NCBI GenBank assembly: GCA_018814465.1
Contig: JAHIZR010000408.1
Coordinates: 1-16,261, forward strand
Reading direction: 5' to 3'
Source of the DNA: a bacterium
Lineage (GTDB): Bacteria; Electryoneota; RPQS01
DNA length: 16,261 bases
Below, piece after piece: positions 1-7,062 of the stretch. The translations under genes and the position numbers were made by a program. The notes beneath the pieces were generated by a model. It made no database searches, had not been told where the DNA came from, and saw only the letters and a list, made by a program, of their open reading frames with translations. Positions within the stretch are counted from its first letter, which is position 1. Every line of letters starts with the position of its first letter.

Positions 1-1
1 G

Positions 2-1216
2 ACCCGGATCGGCGACAGTGATGGAGTCACCTGGTGGGAAAACACAGACGAGGAATTGATTCCTCATAATCTGAACGGATTCATGTATTTGCCGAGGAGT
101 GTTGTCGCGGCGGATTTTGATGATGACAATCTGATAGATATCGCGGCGACGTGGCATGGATCATCTGGCGGTTCGGGCGGCGTATACTGGTGGCGGAACA
201 CAGGGAATGGAACGTTTCCGCAGTCAGTGATTCACGACGGTGAAAGCCCTTATGATCTGCATTTGGCGGATTTCGATTTGGACGGCGATCAGGATTTGCT
301 GTCGCCGTTGAGCGGACGGGGCGAGGTGGTGCTCTTCCGTAATCTGTTGGGAGTTTCGGCCTTGATTCAGGGCGCGGTCACCTCCGATGCCGAAGATCTG
401 CCGTTGTCGGATATACTGGTAACAATTCGCGAAACGGGAAACAGCGACTTGACAGATTCGGCAGGCAGTTATGTCATGAATGCGGCTCCCGGTTTTTACA
501 CGGTAGATTTTGAGCATGCTTGCTGGGAGGACCTTCGATTCGAGGCGGTTGAAGCGATTGAAGACTCGATCACGATTTTGAATGTTGAATTGCACAGGTC
601 AATACTCTCCGTCAGTCACAGTTCCCTGAATATTCAAGCCTACAATGCAGTGGAAACGATTGCTCCGCTGTTGGTTTCGAACAGGGGAGATGCCGATCTG
701 ACGATTCATGCTGATGTAATGGACAGCGGCATTCAGGACGGCTGGCTAAGCATTTCTCCGATAGATACGGTGCTGCCGCCGGGAGAGGAAACTGTCTTTT
801 CGGTTTCGATTGCGCCGGACACATCGAATCTTGCGGCGTGGGATTATTACGGAGAAATCGAGTTGTATTCCAACTCCTGTCCGGATACGGTGCTGGAGAT
901 TCCGGTATTTGTGCATGTGCTGGATACGCGAAACGAGCATCCCGCGATTCCGATGCGAACCATGCTGCATCTGGTGTATCCGAATCCTTTTAATTCGAGC
1001 ACGCGGATTTGTTATGATTTGGCTGTGCCGGGAAGAGTGGATTTGAAGCTGTTTGATATTCAGGGGCGACAAGCGGCAAGTTTATTTTCCGCTTTTGCCG
1101 AGGCGGGAACTCATAATTTGGAATTCAACGGGAGTGACTTCGCGAGCGGTATTTATTTCCTGCGGCTGACTTCCGGTCATGAAAACTACATACAGAAACT
1201 ACATCTTTTGAAATAG
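2..1216 (+). CDS. Secreted VCBS-repeat protein with T9SS C-terminal sorting domain (5' partial)
   Basis: The frame is open to the left edge, so the true start lies outside the window. The in-frame TTG at 56 is only an internal codon. The visible part begins with VCBS/FG-GAP-type repeats: Asp-rich calcium-binding-like loops (ADFDDDNLIDI, ADFDLDGDQDLL) and WWENT/WWRNT motifs. Next comes a carboxypeptidase-regulatory-like beta-sandwich (IQGAVTSDAEDLPLSDILV onward), then an ASPM/Hydin-like Ig domain (SNRGDADLTI...). The last 80 or so residues are a type IX secretion sorting domain with YPNPFNSST, LKLFDIQGR and SGIYFLRL. By family knowledge such proteins cross the outer membrane through the Por system and are released or anchored at the surface. 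The specific role is unknown; a surface adhesin or an enzyme with its catalytic part upstream are both possible. It ends 27 bases before pdxS with no terminator visible between. Confidence 0.9.
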   Translation, partial: TRIGDSDGVTWWENTDEELIPHNLNGFMYLPRSVVAADFDDDNLIDIAATWHGSSGGSGGVYWWRNTGNGTFPQSVIHDGESPYDLHLADFDLDGDQDLLSPLSGRGEVVLFRNLLGVSALIQGAVTSDAEDLPLSDILVTIRETGNSDLTDSAGSYVMNAAPGFYTVDFEHACWEDLRFEAVEAIEDSITILNVELHRSILSVSHSSLNIQAYNAVETIAPLLVSNRGDADLTIHADVMDSGIQDGWLSISPIDTVLPPGEETVFSVSIAPDTSNLAAWDYYGEIELYSNSCPDTVLEIPVFVHVLDTRNEHPAIPMRTMLHLVYPNPFNSSTRICYDLAVPGRVDLKLFDIQGRQAASLFSAFAEAGTHNLEFNGSDFASGIYFLRLTSGHENYIQKLHLLK

Positions 1217-1243
1217 CATAATCACTTATTTGGTAATCGAATC

Positions 1244-2128
1244 ATGAAGAAAACGGGAACCTATGCCGCCAAGGTCGGGCTGGCGGAGATGCTGAAGGGC
1301 GGAGTCATCATGGATGTGACGGACGCCAAGCAAGCCAAGATCGCCGAGGATGCGGGCGCGGTAGCGGTTATGGCGCTGGAACGCGTTCCCGCGGATATCC
1401 GCCGTGACGGCGGAGTCGCGAGAATGTCCGACGTGGCTAAGATTAAAGAAATACAGCAGACCGTCTCGATTCCGGTAATGGCGAAGTGCCGTATCGGTCA
1501 TTTTGCGGAAGCGCAGATATTGGAAGCGATCGAAGTGGATTTTATCGATGAGAGCGAAGTGCTGACTCCGGCTGATGAGAACTATCACATCGACAAGCAC
1601 AAGTTCACGGTTCCGTTTGTTTGCGGCTGCCGGAATTTGGGCGAAGCGCTGCGGCGAATCGCGGAAGGCGCGGCAATGATTCGCACAAAAGGCGAAGCCG
1701 GCACGGGCGATATCGTGGAAGCGGTTCGCCATATGCGCGACGTGATGTCCTCCATTCGCAGAGTGCAGACGATGGGAGATGAAGAGCTGGTTCGTTACGG
1801 TAAAGAGATCGGCGCGCCGCTGGAGCAGTTGAAGCAGGTGCGCGAACTGGGTCTGCTGCCGGTGCCGAATTTTGCCGCGGGCGGGATTGCCACGCCTGCC
1901 GACGCATCGCTGATGATGCAGCTGGGCGCGCAGGCGGTGTTTGTGGGATCAGGTATATTCAAGAGTGAAGATCCGGCGGCTCGCGCGCAGGCGATTGTCT
2001 ATGCGACGACGCACTATAAAGATCCGCACAAGTTAGCGGAGGTCTCCACCGGTCTGGCGAAGGCAATGGAAAGCCTGGATGTGCGTTCCATGCCGGAGAA
2101 GGAATTGCTCTCGACCCGAGGATGGTAA
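1244..2128 (+). CDS. pdxS: Pyridoxal 5'-phosphate synthase lyase subunit PdxS
   Basis: PdxS condenses ribose 5-phosphate, glyceraldehyde 3-phosphate and glutaminase-derived ammonia to pyridoxal 5'-phosphate (DXP-independent vitamin B6 route, cytoplasm). The 294-residue product has the family's usual length and aligns without gaps in the key places: Asp24 in VIMDVTDA, Lys81 in MAKCRIGHF (the sugar Schiff-base lysine) and Lys149 in IRTKGEAGTGD (the second catalytic lysine). The numbers equal those of the Bacillus enzyme. The phosphate-binding loops FAAGGIATPADA and VFVGSGIF are present. The ATG at 1244 is preceded only by a weak GGTAA, so expression may depend on read-through from the gene upstream. 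The 3' end overlaps pdxT by 7 bases, which agrees with their working as one complex. Confidence 0.97.
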   Translation: MKKTGTYAAKVGLAEMLKGGVIMDVTDAKQAKIAEDAGAVAVMALERVPADIRRDGGVARMSDVAKIKEIQQTVSIPVMAKCRIGHFAEAQILEAIEVDFIDESEVLTPADENYHIDKHKFTVPFVCGCRNLGEALRRIAEGAAMIRTKGEAGTGDIVEAVRHMRDVMSSIRRVQTMGDEELVRYGKEIGAPLEQLKQVRELGLLPVPNFAAGGIATPADASLMMQLGAQAVFVGSGIFKSEDPAARAQAIVYATTHYKDPHKLAEVSTGLAKAMESLDVRSMPEKELLSTRGW

Positions 2129-2733
2129 AAGCGAACATTCCGCCGGTTGCAGGGCTGTTGGCTTTGCAGGGCGATTTTGAGAAGCACAAGGCGGCGCTGC
2201 GGGCGTTGGGAGCGGAAGTGATTGAAGTTCGAACCGAGGATCAATTAGAACACGTGGATGCTTTGATCATTCCCGGCGGTGAGAGCACGACGATGACTAT
2301 ACTGATGCCGGACTCGCTGCGCAGCAGCCTGATTCAATTTGCCTCGTCGCATCCGGTGTGGGGAACGTGCGCGGGGATGATCATGCTGTCAACCACGCGG
2401 AGTGATTCGCGCGTGCGGCCGTTGGGACTTGTTGACCTTGAAGTCGAGCGGATGGGCTTCGGCAGGCAAGTGTTTTCTTTCGAAGGTGAGTTGCGCTTGT
2501 CGGAGCGGCTTGCCGAGCATGAACGGCCGTTCAAGGGTTTCTTCATTCGCGCGCCGCGTGTTAAGGAGAAGTCGAAGGAACTGGAAGTACTGGCGTGGCT
2601 GAATGATGAGCCGGTAGCCTTGATAAAAGGCAACATACTATTAACGTCATTTCATCCGGAATTGGCGGAAGATGATCGTTTTCACAGGTTTTTTCTTTCG
2701 ATGATTGATAAGTCTTCGAGCCGTAAAGGATAG
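2122..2733 (+). CDS. pdxT: Pyridoxal 5'-phosphate synthase glutaminase subunit PdxT
   Basis: PdxT hydrolyses glutamine and channels ammonia to PdxS; twelve copies of each normally form the PLP synthase. The 203-residue class I glutamine amidotransferase shows the family start GLLALQGDFEKH, the oxyanion loop IIPGGESTT (49-57), the nucleophile Cys83 in WGTCAGMIML, and the His178/Glu180 pair in TSFHPEL. The RAPRV segment (144-148) is also typical. The ATG at 2122 lies inside the last codons of pdxS, with GAGG directly next to it, so translational coupling to pdxS is likely. No terminator was seen in the 46 bases after the stop. Confidence 0.97.
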   Translation: MVKANIPPVAGLLALQGDFEKHKAALRALGAEVIEVRTEDQLEHVDALIIPGGESTTMTILMPDSLRSSLIQFASSHPVWGTCAGMIMLSTTRSDSRVRPLGLVDLEVERMGFGRQVFSFEGELRLSERLAEHERPFKGFFIRAPRVKEKSKELEVLAWLNDEPVALIKGNILLTSFHPELAEDDRFHRFFLSMIDKSSSRKG

Positions 2734-2779
2734 TCGAGAATCGCCTCTTACAGAATGTGCAACGGACACAGGAGTCATT

Positions 2780-3832
2780 ATGTTTACGCAAACCAGAATT
2801 GCCGCAGGTGTCATCTTAGTAATCATCATCGCGGGCTTACTGAGCTTTACCGGTTGTGATGACCGGAACGAAGCGGAACTTCCGAAGGATGTTTTTACTC
2901 ATCAAGCCACTTACACAGCGGGGAGCGTCATTAAGCATGTTGCGGTGGACGGGAATTACGCAGCAATTGCCGCTTCAGTTTCCGGAACGCGAGTGCTGGA
3001 TGTCAGCGATGTGGATGCGATCACGGAAGTTTTCGCGTATGAAACTCCGAATTTCGTCGGTTCACAATGGGTTGGCATTTCGTCTGGGCTTGGCATGGTA
3101 TCGACATTTCTCAATAGCTCAGATCCGTACTTTGGAATCAGCGCTGTATTTAATTTCCTGAACGGTGATACGATTGGCGGGATGGGATTCACGGGACCGC
3201 TGGCGGATCTGGCCCTGATTCCGGGAACAGAGTCATCGGTGCAGTCTTTCTATTTGTGGGCAACGGATCGCGCCGGAGATGATGGGTTGGTCGGCACGCG
3301 TTATTGCTATAATGAGGAGCAGGCCAAGTGGACAACGGTCGGTTGTCCGTTTGTTCCGCCCACCTATACGCCGGCTCGAGACAACGCCCGTGGATTTGGA
3401 ATCAAGGACAACCTGTTTGCGATTGCGATCGATGAGGATGGCATTCATATCGAAGAACCGCTGACGAATACGAGAGTTTCGAATTTGTACACACCGGGGA
3501 TTGCCTATGATTGTGCATGGTATGGGGATTATATTGTTGTGGCGGACCGGTATTTTGTGACGATGGTTAATGCCGCGAATGTGGATACTCCGGTGGTTGT
3601 GACGAGCCTGATTATCGACGGTGCGGACCGGCTCAACTCGGTCGAGGTCAGTGGTTCGTACGCGGCGCTGATGGATGAATATGATGGGGTATATATAATC
3701 GACCTTTCCGAACCGGCGGATCCGAAGATGGTACAGCAGATCAAGCTAAATGAGCCGACGTCGATCGCGGCTGACGGCAACCGGTTATATATTACGGATG
3801 AGCTGGCGGGGCTGTTGATATATACTCGATAG
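2780..3832 (+). CDS. LVIVD-repeat-like beta-propeller lipoprotein
   Basis: The ATG at 2780 is chosen over an in-frame ATG at 2705 because it gives a clean lipoprotein signal and has GGAG five bases upstream. The product is 350 residues. A hydrophobic stretch (residues 7-24) ends in LLSFTG-Cys26, a type II lipobox with a somewhat unusual Phe at -3. The body has short beta-repeats of the LVIVD kind: VAVDGNYAAIA...TRVLDVSDVD, VEVSGSYAALM...VYIIDLSEPADP, and SIAADGNRLYITD...GLLIYT, which by family knowledge build a beta-propeller. Residues +2 and +3 after the cysteine are Asp-Asp; in Escherichia coli Asp at +2 means inner-membrane retention, though that rule may not hold in this lineage. Function is unknown. 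It lies 46 bases after pdxT on the same strand and converges on engB. Confidence 0.85.
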   Translation: MFTQTRIAAGVILVIIIAGLLSFTGCDDRNEAELPKDVFTHQATYTAGSVIKHVAVDGNYAAIAASVSGTRVLDVSDVDAITEVFAYETPNFVGSQWVGISSGLGMVSTFLNSSDPYFGISAVFNFLNGDTIGGMGFTGPLADLALIPGTESSVQSFYLWATDRAGDDGLVGTRYCYNEEQAKWTTVGCPFVPPTYTPARDNARGFGIKDNLFAIAIDEDGIHIEEPLTNTRVSNLYTPGIAYDCAWYGDYIVVADRYFVTMVNAANVDTPVVVTSLIIDGADRLNSVEVSGSYAALMDEYDGVYIIDLSEPADPKMVQQIKLNEPTSIAADGNRLYITDELAGLLIYTR

Positions 3833-3842
3833 GAAACAAAAA

Positions 3843-3863
3843 ATCCGCGAGAGTATTGCGGAT
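3843..3863 (+). repeat. Short hairpin after the lipoprotein stop
   Basis: ATCCGC (3843-3848) and GCGGAT (3858-3863) form a 6-bp stem with a 9-base loop, 10 bases after the stop. There is no T-tract, so it is probably not a terminator alone; it may protect the 3' end ahead of the stronger hairpin at 3875. Confidence 0.4.
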
Positions 3864-3874
3864 CACCTGAGAAG

Positions 3875-3908
3875 AAAACGCGAGTCGAATGGTCGGCTTG
3901 CGTTTTTT
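3875..3908. terminator. Bidirectional rho-independent terminator between convergent genes
   Basis: AAAACGC (3875-3881) pairs with GCGTTTT (3900-3906). The stem continues inward as GAG/CTT and TCGA/TCGG (two G-T wobbles) to the loop ATGG (3889-3892), about 14 bp in all. On the plus strand it runs into T6 (3903-3908) and ends the pdxST/lipoprotein transcript. On the minus strand it is followed by TTTTCTTCTC and begins right after the engB TAG, so it also ends the lon-engB transcript. Confidence 0.85.
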
Positions 3909-4511
3909 CTATTTGGATATCGAGTGTTGAAGCAATTCAGTCAGGATCTCATCACGGCCGGAGTGGTTGAGGGATGAATACGGCAGGACGTTTTCCGCAC
4001 CCAGTGATATTAACATCCCCCGATAGTCGGAAAGCGCTTTCTCGATTTTCGTGTTGGAAAGCTTATCGCTCTTGGTCATGACGGCGATCCATGAGCGTTG
4101 AAAAATGGACAGCGCATTGATCATCTGCCGGTCCAACTCGGTCGGTCCGTGCCGGATATCCAGAATCAGGACGACCAGTTTGAGATGAGTCGAGTCTCGC
4201 AAGTACGCTTCGATATAGTCTCCCCATTCGGCCTGCATTTCTTTCGAGACTTTTGCATAGCCATAGCCGGGGAGATCGACGAAATAGCAGAGATTGCCGC
4301 CGATTTTAAAATAATTGAGGAGGCGGGTTTTTCCGGGAGTGCGCGCCGTCAGAGCAAGGCGTTTGCGGTTGAGGAGGGAATTAATCAGCGATGATTTGCC
4401 GACGTTGCTGCGTCCGGCAAAGGCGATTTCCGGGAGTTTCAGCTTGGGCGACAATTCGACTCGCGGGCAAGACAAAACGAATTCCGCGTGAGGGATCTTT
4501 ACCGCGGGCAT
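3909..4511 (-). CDS. engB: Ribosome biogenesis GTPase EngB (YihA/YsxC)
   Basis: EngB is an essential small GTPase that acts in late assembly of the large ribosomal subunit. With the ATG at 4511 the product is 200 residues, the usual length. The G motifs are in order: G1 GRSNVGKS (33-40), the G2 region TARTPGKT, G3 DLPGYG (79-84), G4 TKSD (146-149) and G5 YSSL (178-181). The frame stays open upstream to an ATG at 4640, but those 43 residues overlap the end of lon and are low-complexity and basic; the later start gives the normal N terminus (FVLSCPRVEL...). A GAG lies 7-9 bases before this ATG. The start is 7 bases after the lon stop, so translation is probably coupled to lon. Confidence 0.93.
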   Translation of the reverse strand: MPAVKIPHAEFVLSCPRVELSPKLKLPEIAFAGRSNVGKSSLINSLLNRKRLALTARTPGKTRLLNYFKIGGNLCYFVDLPGYGYAKVSKEMQAEWGDYIEAYLRDSTHLKLVVLILDIRHGPTELDRQMINALSIFQRSWIAVMTKSDKLSNTKIEKALSDYRGMLISLGAENVLPYSSLNHSGRDEILTELLQHSISK

Positions 4512-4518
4512 TGGCTGC

Positions 4519-6924
4519 TCAATGTGATCCGGCGGGGCTGGTGCGAGCGGCGCGAGTTGACTTCCGTCTGCCTTTGCCGCTGCTCTTCGATTTTTTTGCA
4601 GGAAAGATTTCCTGCCAGACTTCAATGACATTTTCGACAAAGAATACGTTCATATCTTTGCGCAACTCATCATCCAGATCGGTCCAATTCACGCGGTTTT
4701 CGCTGGGGATGAAGAGTCGCGAAATGCCGGCGCGTTTGGCGGCCATAATTTTTTCCGCTAATCCGCCGATCGGCAGCACGTTGCCGCGCAGAGTGATTTC
4801 TCCAGTCATTGCGACATCAGCGGGGACGGGTTTTCCCGTAAGCGCGGAGAGCAGAGCGGTCGCCATGGTGATACCGGCTGACGGGCCGTCTTTCGGAGTG
4901 GCAGCTTCCGGAATATGAAAGTGAATGTCCTGTTTGGCAACGAAATCGGGGGCGATGCCCCAGTCCGCGCCATTCGAGCGCAGGAAAGAGACGGCGGCAT
5001 GCGCGGATTCCTTCATGACATCACCGAGGCGGCCCGTCATCTGGATCGCGCCTTTGCCTTTCATGACATTCGCTTGAATATTCAGGATATCGCCGCCGAC
5101 GCTTGTCCAAGCCAGACCGACGGCAGTGCCGATGCGGTCGCCTTTTTCGACTTGGTTTTCCTTGTAGCGGGGAATGCCGAGGTATTTTTCGAGAGTCGCG
5201 GGAGTAACGCGAATGGATTTTGTTTCACCATTGACATTCTCGCGGGCGATTTTGCGGCAGATGCGAGCCAGCATTCGTTCCAATTCGCGGACCCCAGATT
5301 CACGAGTGTACTCATCAATCACGCGGTCAATGGACTCATGGGGAAGCACCAGTTCGCTTTTTTTCAGGCCGTTTTCCTTGACCTGTTTAGGGAGCAGGAA
5401 GTTGGTGGCGATTTGCAGTTTTTCGTGTTCAAGATAGCCGTGCACTTCAATGATTTCCATGCGATCCTGCAGAGGCAGTGGGATCTCGTGACGGATATTG
5501 GCGGTCGTGATAAAGAGCACATTTGAGAGGTCAAAGCCGACTTCGAGGTAATGATCGGAGAACGAGAAATTCTGTTCCGGGTCGAGTACTTCGAGGAGAG
5601 CGGAAGAGGGATCGCCGCGGAAATCGGCGGCCATTTTATCGACTTCATCAAGGAGAAACACGGGATTTATGGAACCCGCCCGCCGCATGCCCTGAATAAT
5701 GCGGCCGGGCATGGAGCCGATATAGGTTCTGCGATGGCCGCGAATTTCGGCTTCGTCGCGGATGCCGCCCAAAGACAAGCGGACGAACTTGCGATTCATG
5801 GAGCGGGCGATGGAGCGGGCGAGCGAGGTTTTACCGACACCGGGAGGGCCGACCAGACAGAGGATTGGACCTTTGATTTTGTCCACGCGGGACAGCACGG
5901 CGAGATGTTCGAGAATTCGCTCTTTCGGTTTTCTAAGTCCGTAGTGATCTTCATCGAGAATTTTTTCTGCGATGTCGAGGTCGAGAGTATCGGTGGTTTT
6001 AACACTCCAAGGGAGCGCGCAGACCCAATCGAGGAAGTTCTTGATAACCGTTGCCTCAGGGGACATCATCGGCATACCCTTAAGCTTTTCGAGTTCTTCG
6101 TCGGCGCGTTCACGAACCGCTTTGGGCATTCTCGCTTTACGGATTTTCTTGCGGTAGGCGATCACATCGGAAAAGTCTTCTTCGGTATCTTCACCGAGTT
6201 CCTTTTTAATGATGCGCATCTGTTCCTGCAGGAAGAAATTCCGCTGGGTGCGGGAGATCTTATCTTTAACCTGTCCTTCGATATTATGTTCGATCTTCAG
6301 GATTTCGATTTCCTGATCAAGGACTTTGTTGATGTTTTTGAACTGTTCCGGAAGGCTGGACTCTTCGAGAATCTCCTGTTTTTTGGTGGATGAAAGCGGC
6401 AAGTGAGCCATGATAAAGTCGGCGACGCTTTCGGGTGAAGTCAGATTGCTGAGGGTCATCAACACCTCATCGGGGAGTTGACGATTCAGATTGACATACT
6501 CACGGAAGATGCGGGTCGCGACATTCATATGGGCGCGAGTTCCGAGGCTGTCGGGTTCGATCAGATCAAGCGGTTCAGTCTCCGCCATCAGGCATTCTTG
6601 GTCCGTGGACATATTCGTGACGCGCGCCCGTTGGAGACCTTCGACGAGAACTTTCACCAAACCGTTTGGAAGTTTGAGGGTTTGGAGGATACTGCTGATG
6701 ACCCCGACCTGATAGAGATCCTCGGGCGAGACATCTTCTTTATTGGCGTCGTGTTGAGAGAGCAGGAGTATTTTTCGTTCCATAACCATTGCTTTTTCAA
6801 CAGCGGCGAGCGTGCCGGCGCGGCCGATGAGGAGCGGGAAGATCATCGAGGGGAAGACGACGACATCGCGCAGCGGCAGGACGGGGTAGATTGAGGAGTC
6901 TTGAGATGTTTTGGAATCTGACAT
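4519..6924 (-). CDS. lon: ATP-dependent Lon protease (LonA)
   Basis: Lon is a cytoplasmic hexameric AAA+ serine protease that degrades misfolded and regulatory proteins. The 801-residue product is full length. The N-terminal substrate-binding domain starts at YPVLPLRDVVVFP (13-25). A coiled region around 200-260 leads to the AAA+ module with Walker A GPPGVGKT (359-366) and Walker B FLLDEVD (423-429). The protease domain has the Ser682-Lys725 dyad in PKDGPSAGI and GGLAEKIMAAKR. The last 25 residues are a Lys/Arg/Ser-rich tail beyond the conserved fold. The ATG at 6924 has GGA five to seven bases upstream. It follows rpoN after 138 bases that contain a hairpin, so it may have partly independent expression, and it is tightly linked to engB downstream. 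Confidence 0.97.
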   Translation of the reverse strand: MSDSKTSQDSSIYPVLPLRDVVVFPSMIFPLLIGRAGTLAAVEKAMVMERKILLLSQHDANKEDVSPEDLYQVGVISSILQTLKLPNGLVKVLVEGLQRARVTNMSTDQECLMAETEPLDLIEPDSLGTRAHMNVATRIFREYVNLNRQLPDEVLMTLSNLTSPESVADFIMAHLPLSSTKKQEILEESSLPEQFKNINKVLDQEIEILKIEHNIEGQVKDKISRTQRNFFLQEQMRIIKKELGEDTEEDFSDVIAYRKKIRKARMPKAVRERADEELEKLKGMPMMSPEATVIKNFLDWVCALPWSVKTTDTLDLDIAEKILDEDHYGLRKPKERILEHLAVLSRVDKIKGPILCLVGPPGVGKTSLARSIARSMNRKFVRLSLGGIRDEAEIRGHRRTYIGSMPGRIIQGMRRAGSINPVFLLDEVDKMAADFRGDPSSALLEVLDPEQNFSFSDHYLEVGFDLSNVLFITTANIRHEIPLPLQDRMEIIEVHGYLEHEKLQIATNFLLPKQVKENGLKKSELVLPHESIDRVIDEYTRESGVRELERMLARICRKIARENVNGETKSIRVTPATLEKYLGIPRYKENQVEKGDRIGTAVGLAWTSVGGDILNIQANVMKGKGAIQMTGRLGDVMKESAHAAVSFLRSNGADWGIAPDFVAKQDIHFHIPEAATPKDGPSAGITMATALLSALTGKPVPADVAMTGEITLRGNVLPIGGLAEKIMAAKRAGISRLFIPSENRVNWTDLDDELRKDMNVFFVENVIEVWQEIFPAKKSKSSGKGRRKSTRAARTSPAGSH

Positions 6925-6954
6925 GAATTTCCGTATGGCGTTTTACAAACGAAA

Positions 6955-6982
6955 AGGTTCAAGTTGCTTGGAACTTGAACCT
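6955..6982. repeat. 11-bp perfect inverted repeat between rpoN and lon (attenuator or operator candidate)
   Basis: AGGTTCAAGTT (6955-6965) and AACTTGAACCT (6972-6982) are perfect complements around a 6-base loop. Read on the minus strand, the direction of rpoN to lon transcription, the hairpin is followed by TTTTCGTTTG, like a weak intrinsic terminator. It lies 30 bases upstream of the lon ATG. A TATATT box (6984-6989, minus strand) directly upstream would place a transcript start inside the repeat, so an operator role is also possible. The stem is AT-rich, so full termination is doubtful. Confidence 0.6.
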
Positions 6983-7062
6983 GAATATACTCATTTTACT
7001 CGGTAAAAGCCAGAGATCGGCGGAATCGAATCAATCAGGCGGGGTAATGGAGATGGAAGCAG

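Noticed and set aside
2705..2779. Earlier ATG for the lipoprotein
   Set aside because: It overlaps the end of pdxT and would place 25 non-signal residues before a clear lipoprotein signal.
3833..3908. Small RNA or CRISPR-like repeat between the convergent genes
   Set aside because: The two hairpins are unrelated in sequence and are explained by transcript ends.
5551..6393. Long plus-strand ORF (280 codons) opposite lon
   Set aside because: It lies fully antisense to a convincing lon gene, has the Phe/Asp/Gly-rich composition of a reverse-frame shadow and matches no family.
6955..6982. HspR (HAIR), CIRCE or sigma-32 site in front of lon
   Set aside because: HAIR has CTTGAGT-N7-ACTCAAG, with arms in the opposite order; CIRCE arms do not match; a CTTGAA with CGCCAT is spaced about 17 bases and would start transcription at the lon start codon.
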